Part shown: positions 57,202-64,000 of the stretch, in pieces
How positions within the stretch are numbered: the stretch's first letter is position 1
Layout of the letters: every line of letters begins with the position of its first letter
Source: Stropharia rugosoannulata
Lineage: Eukaryota > Basidiomycota > Agaricomycetes > Agaricales > Strophariaceae
Direction: 5' to 3'
Assembly: GCA_028532985.1 (NCBI GenBank)
Contig: JANCIK010000001.1
Span: 4,774,001 to 4,838,000 of the forward strand
Length of the DNA: 64,000 bases
Translations under genes and position numbers: made by a program
Notes under the pieces: model-generated
What the model saw: only the letters and a program-made list of their open reading frames with translations
What the model was told of the DNA's origin: nothing
Databases searched by the model: none

Positions 57202-58198
57202 TCAAGAATGAAGATCAAAATACCACCCAAGTAATGTGGCGTACGATTTCTCGTACTTTTCCATTCTGTGAAATTTGGGACTAAGGAGATATTGGAATAA
57301 GTAATGGGAAGGCAACTTACCTATATGTTCCTTTGTCGCATTCATTAAATGCCTTTGCTATCAGTTTATTAATGCAGGCGATAAGCTCATCGTCAGGTGG
57401 GCAAACAAAGGAGTGGGTGAATATCGATCCTGGATTGACTTTACAGAATTCCATAGACGGCCGTTGGAGGTAATCGTAGGTCGTTTCCCAGCCGTTGAGC
57501 TCGATATGGTGGTCTACACTATAGTAATCTATCTCAGGCGACAAGGACATTGTCCAGCAGGCTGAGTCGCCAACGAATCGCAGCCCTTCGGGAAAGAAAC
57601 TGTGCAGTCCATTCCGGCCATCGGTGAATACTGCGTTGACAATTTTCCATCCTCGCTGCGCGTATTTGTCTAGAGCCTTTTGGGTATAGGAAACACGATG
57701 GACAACGGGGAACCGTCGGTAGTTATGAGTTGAATTTTTCTGTAAGGATTCTGTCTCTCAAAGTTAATGAGCGATACAGCGTCCCAGTACTCCAAACTGC
57801 TGTCTTGAGGAACCAAGCCTGAGATTGCCTGTTCGAGCGTAGCTGTAGCAAACCGACTTGTGGGCGCGTACTTGTATCCGGATTCGCTTAGCCATAGGGC
57901 AACGTCCTCTCTGTATGGATGGTCGACGTAGATATCTAGATCCGAACCTTCATAGACCTGGCGATCGAAGAACTGGAGCGCCGTTGAGCCTGAGATGATC
58001 AACCCTGTCCTCCACTGTATCCGTCGGAACTCTACTATTTTCTGCTCAGAGAAGTATCGACTGAGCGTCTTGTGGATGCTGAATGCTCTCCGTATGTAAC
58101 GCGTTACAGTCCTATGTACGGATGTGCATGTCCACGAGTATCTATATAGGTCGGCGGGGGCCAGCGCGTCCAGAATTAGATGATCTGTCGTAGATGGC
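57202..58198 (-). pseudogene. F-box / nucleotidyltransferase-fold protein with an internal break
   Basis: On the minus strand an F-box-like helix set (HLILDALAPADLYRYSWTC, VTRYIRRAFSIHKTLSRYF) is followed by a nucleotidyltransferase-type core, LIISGSTALQFFDR and GSDLDIYVDHPYREDV, with the GS...DxD motif. After SPLSIVF at about 57695 the frame hits a stop. The expected downstream part (KALDKYAQRGWKIVNAVF, RFVGDSACWTMSL, ELNGWETTYDYL) continues in another frame, and about 50 residues seen in relatives of this mushroom family are missing at the junction. The last exon (57265-57202) adds MEKYEKSYATLLGWYFDLHS. The start is not resolved; an acceptor at 58199 suggests at least one more exon. Either a deletion pseudogene or a g gene with an unusual intron. 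Confidence 0.6.
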
Positions 58199-58795
58199 CT
58201 GTTTATTTGAGTCGTTCCACAGGTGAGAGATATGGCGGATCTGTTAAATGATCTTACAAAGCTGTAATGTTCATACTCTCAGAACAAAATGGGCGGATAG
58301 CTGATGGTCATGGATTTTAGAAGACAAGACTAGTGCTGACGACGACGGGGAAAAAACGCGTTGTCACTGGCATGGGATCAAATCAAGCTTCTCTGCAGTG
58401 ATGGCATTTAAGCCGCGTTGCCTCCCATTTACCATTATTTCGACGCGACGTTTTGAATACATGAGTTTGTGCCATATAAATAAGGGAACTATATACTATG
58501 TAACGCATAAATATAAATATTTATTATAGAGGACATATGCTTGATATCTGTGAAGAAATGATTTTGTTGGCGAGAAAGCATCCAGTGGATCGAGGTGGTT
58601 ATGGTTTATAATTACTAATTAGACCGTTGCTGCCAGGAAAGGATGTCACGAGGCTAAAATTAGCATTCCAGTCTGGCAGGCAGACCCAAAAGATTAAGCT
58701 ATTATCTGACATATTCATTGCTTCACTACGAGGCCGAATAACAGCAATGTTGTGCTATGGGGAGGATCCAGGTGTTCAAAAAAAAAAAGATTTTA
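58199..58795. other. Upstream part of the F-box gene and intergenic
   Basis: The missing 5' exon of the F-box/NTase gene should lie here but could not be identified. A short poly-A run (58777-58789) precedes the NACHT gene end. Confidence 0.4.
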
Positions 58796-61157
58796 TTACC
58801 AATCTATACGTGAAATAGCACACTCTTTTCTGTAGAAAACAAAGTCAACTATATCATCACCATCGTAATTTGTTTCCTCAGAATGACACTCAAGTATGCG
58901 TGAGAGATACCGGTCGACTTCATCAAGGGAAATCCGCGAATATCTTGATAGATCCTCCCTTCTGCGATGCAATGTCCGCATCAAATATGTATGCTCACTT
59001 CCGTTTGGCAGAAGTGTGGGGAGAAGCCGAACGGTCAGGAACTTAGCACGGGCAGACCGTCCATGTAAGCTTCGCATCTGGACAAACAATGGAGAGAGTA
59101 TAAGTCTAGCAGTACTATCAAAGTGCTTCCGTCGAATAGAGAGATGGTCGGGGTTGCTGGGGTTAAATAGAAATTCAATAATGGCGTCCAAATACGAATC
59201 TTGCTCGGCAAATACAAATGACTTTGCATCGAAATCCCGTTGGCGCTGTGGCATGTCGAGAAGCTCATAAATAACGTCTGGTGTGAATGTGTTGAGATTC
59301 CTCAAGCTTGAACGGATAATTATCAGCGCTGTCAGATGGGAATCAGAGAGGTAGCAAAGCATGTCACGTTGAAGTATAGGCTTTAGTGATTGTAGATAGA
59401 TTTGGGACAGCTAACATTACCACCATAGGTGAAAGTACCTCAGAGTTAGATTATGTGAAGTGACGTAGAAGACGGCATATAACGAACCTTACAGTAAAGA
59501 AGAGAATGTAGGAGCTGTAATATGTATCTCCCGGTAAGCCTGTCCCATAGCATTTGCAAGTTAAGATTACACAGAACTTGATACCAGGACTCTGTTAACT
59601 CGTCATTCCGTACCAAGAAGCGGATAAGGGTGTGGAGCTCATTGAAGACAGAGGTATCCGTATTTTTGACCATTGAAGAGCTCGAGTTGAAGTAGGTGAC
59701 AATCAAGTGTACGGCATGCATGCGCTTATCTATGAGTGAACCCAAGTAAAATTGGGCACTGCGGGATTTGTCGCATAGGAAGTCCAGGAACGATGCATGG
59801 TCCAAAGCAAGCGTGAATAGCCCGTGTAGCGGAGCAGCATTCTTCTTTTTTGTTTTTGAAATGCATCTGAGAGTAATGATGGAAGACAATGGGGCCATTG
59901 TTAACTCAACATCACCACCCTCTATTCCAAGTACATCCTCTATCATCCTGTCTGTAAACACGCATCCAGAGATAATTCCGAGGGATATAATATCCAATGC
60001 CCTTCTGACATCAGCCAGCAAGGTCATCAAATGCGTGTATATGGCATCCAACTCGACGAATGGCAAGTCGCTGACAGCAGGCCGTAGGCCCATAACAACG
60101 TCCAGCTTCTTAGGCGGGATTCCATTCTGTGCCGACACATACTTGACAACGACAGATGCGAATATAAATTGGCCTGAGGATTTGCGTACCAGGGTGTCAA
60201 TGACATGGTTGTCGGGCCAGCCCTCTGGGATGTGATGACGAAACGGGTGGGTGTTTACAATGCGCTTGAATGAGTCCCGAAGAAAAAGTTCTATATCATT
60301 ATCTGGTTCATATTGATTATCCAGAGTAAAAGTGATCCGGAGCTCGTCAAGCGGTGGGGAATTGAAAGCAAAGCTGATATCTTGTTCTGGCCTGCTGGAG
60401 ATGAGGAATACGAATGGGACGCTGTGTGCTGTAAGAAGGCCAGACAATGCACGTAGCAAGACACCGCGATGGGATATATCTATGCATTCGTCAAGACCAT
60501 CAATAATGATGAGCCGGGGCGCCGAAGGTCTCTCGTTGAAATACTGGTTCCCGCCCAGCTCCTGCAGCGGCTCTAGGAGAAGTCGTTCCATTTGAGTTTG
60601 AATAGACTTCTCGAAGATCAGAGGATCATGATCTAATATACGCTCCACAAACTTTTTAACGGCTGGTATCTTCTGCATTATTTGGTAACAGATTGTAGCA
60701 ATGATGGAGTGGGGTTGATTCCTCGTCGGATCTGACTTCCAGAAGAAGAAGCTGGCAAGCAGCTGGTTTGATTTTGTGCAGTCCTCGGCAATTGTTTGAA
60801 AGATTGAAGACTTTCCAGAGCCGGCGGGTCCATAGAGCCAAGCAACAGGGACGTTTCTTTCGATACGGTCGTCAGGAGATGGATGCTCTATTTCTTCTCC
60901 AGCAATCCAATGGCGAAGGTGTGCAAGGATAGAGGAGCGTGTGTTCTCATGACAGCGTGTATGCTGAAATAGATTCCTGGAGTCATGTAAAGCGTTTGGG
61001 GCAATGATTCCTCGCAACCGGTCTATACCCCGTAAGCATATCAGTGGAGAAATATGCTCTCGCTCCGTTACCTACCTAAAGCACTCCTCGCTCGCATGCC
61101 ATTTTGGATAGAATACGTCCCACCGCTGATTACGACGTTCTGTGCGTTATTGAACAT
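58796..61157 (-). CDS. NACHT-domain NTPase (STAND/NLR-like)
   Basis: Three exons (61157-61076, 61022-59488, 59410-58796) total 2232 nt, 743 aa. The first exon encodes a short N-terminal motif (MFNNAQNVVISGGTYSIQNG) seen ahead of NACHT in many mushroom NLR-like proteins. Then DSRNLFQHTRCHENTRSSI, the Walker A VAWLYGPAGSGKSSIFQTIA, ASFFFWKSD, Walker B LIIIDGLDEC and the sensor LISSRPEQDI. A winged-helix-like and helical region follows (SSGQFIFASVVVKYV, ALDHASFLDFL). The C-terminal exon (LSDSHLTALIIIRSSL ... YRKECAISRIDW) has no WD40, ankyrin or TPR repeats, and no enzymatic effector domain precedes NACHT. A signalling role in non-self or programmed-death responses is an inference from the family. 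Confidence 0.9.
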
Positions 61158-61676
61158 ATTGAATGCTGAGTACGGGTTATTGGTCTCCAAACACGGGTTG
61201 TACTTTAGAGAGATCTGTTGTACTTGTTCAGTCGGTGAGATGGATAAGGGTGTGGTACAAGCTGAATCACAAGTGCTGTGCTCATTGTTGCATGGTCTAC
61301 GTCGGCTGTGCAGATCTGTCACAAGACAGTACAATTTGGGTAGAACAGCGCTAGTCCTAATATATCATTATAAATACAACATATGCCTTGGTGAAATAGG
61401 ATAACATGGAACTGACAAGATAAAGAAGTCAGCGGTCCCTTACCCCTTTTGGTTCTAATATTACATGGCGAAAGGTTGCAAGTCATCAAAGCCCAAGCAC
61501 CGATCCTGGACATGGGATAGAGTACAACTAAGTATGTATACGACAAGAGGCAGAAAGCGTCACAAAGATGATACATGTAACTAGTAACAGAAATAAATAC
61601 GACGATTATGGGGAAATCGGGCAATGGCAGTAATCTACTTAGATAGTAACAGTGATTAAGATTTCACAAAAAGTTC
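61158..61676. other. Intergenic
   Basis: About 500 bp between the NACHT start and the GH16 3' end. No gene is visible. Confidence 0.4.
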
Positions 61677-63160
61677 TTAGAGCGAGCTTAAAGCGAGAGC
61701 TATAGAAAGCAAGCAAGCCAGGGCGGTTAGGGGAGATACTGTTCGCAGCGAAATGGCTGCAGAGTGGGTGCCGGAGCTGCCCGAGTTCCCAGACGGCGAA
61801 GATGATCCCGGTGATTGTGTTGGAGTTACGGTCAGCGCAGACACTGTAGCGGTTCCGCTGACTGTCACGGGGACATCAGTTAGGACAGGGAGGTCAGATG
61901 CAGAAACCGTGGAGCTGTTAGGGTACAAATGATCAGTGCTCAGCAGCAAGAGATTAGCGGAAGAAATATAACATACTTCGAGAAGACGGAGATGTATCGG
62001 ATTTCAAAGTAGGCGGTATCGAATGCGGACGGGATTGGAACGACATCAGTGCATTGGGCACCAGCGCTTGAGCATGTATCATTCCATGCCGAGTTTGCGA
62101 AGTTGCCGCAAACATCTATTTCCTGAAGATATGTACAACGGTAAGTCATAGGTGAGATTATCATAAAACAGACCACTCAACGAGGATCATGGTTTGGGGT
62201 CCGAAGAATTTAGTAGTGTCGCAGGTTGAACTGGGGTAAAATGCAGTAGGCGTGCCCCATCCTGCTGGGTTCGGGTTTGCCGTAGACAGGTCGGACGGCA
62301 CCGAAGGGCGTGGGAAGAACCAGATCTTGATGCCGTCGTCATTCCAGAGCACGGCGAATGCACCGCCACCGTTTGCCGCGAAGCCGGCGCCGTATGACTG
62401 CGTGCTGTCGACGACCTTGCAACCTTCATCGAACAAGGTCTGGTTGAAACAATCAGGGTTGACAAGATTGCCCGTGAACTGGACGTCAGTTGAGGCCATG
62501 CACCCTTGGGTTGTATGAAGGGAGTATGCATTCGTGGTTGCGAGGTTGACGTTCTCAACAATGTCGATTTCCCCGAACGTGGGCCAGTTGGCACCTCCAG
62601 TCATCCAGAATGCGGGCCATACGCCACACTAGGTTGCAAGGGGACCAATGTTAGCTGGTTTCTTGGGTGTGATACGTGGAAGACGCACCCCAAACGGCAT
62701 GTGCACTGCATCCATAATTACTAAGCTCCCGGGGGTTATTTGCGTCTTGCTGAGAAGCTGCACGCTGTTTCTGCCAAAAGTAGGGTTTCCAACTCCACTA
62801 GTGACGTTGTCCACTTTCACAACGACGTTACCAGCCGAGTTGACACTGAGGAGGTTCGTGCTCTGCGCAAAGTTTTTATCCGTAAAGTTGACGTTGCCTA
62901 ATCGTTGATGTCAGCCAGCTACGCTTCCTTTTGTCGCAGATGGGCGCACCTTGGTTCCCATTTCCGCCCCAGAAGTCGAATGCATCATTTCCGACTTTGT
63001 ATTCCCAGAGGTCGAAGCTTCACAGGGCGAGGGGTAAGTCAAGGGGGAAACAGCACAAACATGGAACGTACAATGCCTGACCGCTGTAGTTAGTCTGCAG
63101 AGACATCTGCTGGGCAGCAGCAGACCCGAGCAGGAGTGAAAGGATGGCGATGGGGATCAT
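61677..63160 (-). CDS. GPI-anchored GH16 endo-beta-glucanase
   Basis: Glycoside hydrolase family 16, laminarinase-like, cleaving beta-1,3(4)-glucans at the cell wall. Six exons (63160-63072, 63017-62950, 62897-62689, 62628-62182, 62122-61977, 61914-61677) total 1197 nt, 398 aa. The signal peptide is [16 protein letters not shown]. The catalytic motif is [12 protein letters not shown], with both Glu and the Asp of the ExDxxE signature. [10 protein letters not shown] precedes it, and [13 protein letters not shown] and the [17 protein letters not shown] cysteine segment follow. The C-terminus has a Ser/Thr/Gly-rich linker ([17 protein letters not shown]) and a final hydrophobic tail ([19 protein letters not shown]), typical of GPI addition. 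All junctions keep frame and rejoin GH16 consensus. Confidence 0.93.
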
Positions 63161-64000
63161 CGTCGAGGGTGTGTCGAGCGTTGGGTAGAGGGAAGATGTA
63201 ACCAGCAGCAGTAATGATCACCAACTTTATATATACACGGACAAATTTACATTCTATTTATAGACTGCCTGCCTTTGTGCTGCGGTTACATACTCAGCGC
63301 CAGCAGCTCTGATGGTTATGATGTAATGTTCCTATTGTTCCCAAATTGTTTCGTAGATAAGTACAGCCAAGTACGTCGCAGCAGTCCAGGTACTGCAACC
63401 TGTTTAACTTCATTCATGATCGCCTGCGGCGACCTTCACTCATTAATACATCGTGGATCGTACCTCTCCTCGTGTACGCGATGGGTATGATATCATCGAG
63501 TCAGCCGAACCCTAGATATAAGGTGATGAAAACGACGCGCATGTATGCGCTGCCGCTAATGAGGCCAGTTCTTCGCGCAAATATTTGAGAAGCGAGCAGT
63601 CTATCTGTTAAATGCAAAATCAGACTTGCCTTATCGAATGTAGCCGATAAATACAAGGTCGTGGCAGGTGTGTTCAAAGGGGGTTTGCGAACTGACCTAG
63701 GGTGTGTGAGTGGCTCTATAGTCGAACAGGTGTTAAATTTGCCACCTGGGCGAAGGGCGAGCAGAGCCTAGCTGCGTGTCGTCAGGCTAATCCTGGAATG
63801 GCTGTGATCTGGTCACATTTCTGCGATGGAAGAGGCGTACGTACTCTCTAAAGGGCATTCAAAAACACTTAGAAGAGACGGAGGGCGAGAAGGTCATCAT
63901 AGATTTCACTGAACAGTAGCGCCTGGGTATATGTTTATGGGAAGGTGAGCGTGAAAAGGTTATAAACAGAATCGGCGATGGATGCCCGTGTGTTGTTTAT
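63161..64000. other. Upstream of GH16; no supported gene
   Basis: Includes the GH16 promoter. The remaining 700 bp shows only short motif-free frames up to the window end. Confidence 0.4.

Noticed and set aside
1..64000. CRISPR arrays, bacterial operons or viral genes
   Set aside because: No spaced direct repeats, Shine-Dalgarno-led gene chains or viral proteins; the window is intron-rich eukaryotic DNA.

Overview
The window is nuclear DNA of a filamentous basidiomycete, most likely an Agaricomycete. Genes are split by many short GT-AG introns (mostly 41-75 nt). The protein families are typical of that class: class I hydrophobins, BTB proteins, an F-box/nucleotidyltransferase-fold protein, a NACHT NTPase, a DUF2235-WD40 fusion, a CE16 acetylesterase, fungal carboxylesterases and a GH16 glucanase. 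All exon models were joined by hand. For nearly every complete model the exon lengths add up to a multiple of three and rejoin conserved protein motifs across each splice site.

Layout. 0-15 kb mixes housekeeping genes with four hydrophobins: DPH5 (5' cut), an Erv2-type sulfhydryl oxidase, two hydrophobins on the minus strand, a peroxisomal carrier, a third hydrophobin (minus), a fourth (plus), a BTB protein and a 3-hydroxyacyl-CoA dehydrogenase containing a 7-nt microexon. 15-22 kb holds a secreted protein with a complete set of protein-kinase-like motifs, a tRNA-Val(AAC) and the HDEL receptor ERD2. 22-32 kb holds a tandem pair of secreted type-B carboxylesterases, a small secreted protein, a second BTB protein and the phosphatidylglycerophosphatase GEP4. 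32-41 kb holds a first secreted His/Ala-rich protein, an RNase H, a perfect inverted repeat with 1,003-bp arms carrying twin divergent His/Ala-rich genes, and a multi-pass membrane protein. 41-51 kb has two direct copies of a roughly 1-kb dispersed repeat on either side of a 14-exon DUF2235-WD40 gene. 51-64 kb holds a fourth His/Ala-rich gene, CE16, a small beta-type protein, a damaged F-box/NTase gene, a NACHT protein and a GPI-anchored GH16 enzyme.

The most distinctive content is a family of four small secreted proteins (33.4, 37.6, 38.4 and 51.3 kb). Each has a signal peptide in exon 1, a phase-0 intron immediately before a dibasic KR/RR site, and a mature region of heptad-spaced Ala-His repeats. 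All four promoters share a TATA box followed about 32 nt downstream by CAGCTGWGCTC. I cannot match the mature region to a named family. Two members lie in a palindrome with no visible differences between arms, which implies very recent duplication, gene conversion or an assembly fold-back. A separate His-rich secreted protein at 17.6 kb carries glycine-loop, lysine and catalytic Asp/Asn motifs of a protein kinase fold.

Several long stretches (4.4-8.3, 15.1-17.5, 41.1-45.2, 53.8-56.2 kb) show no gene I can support.
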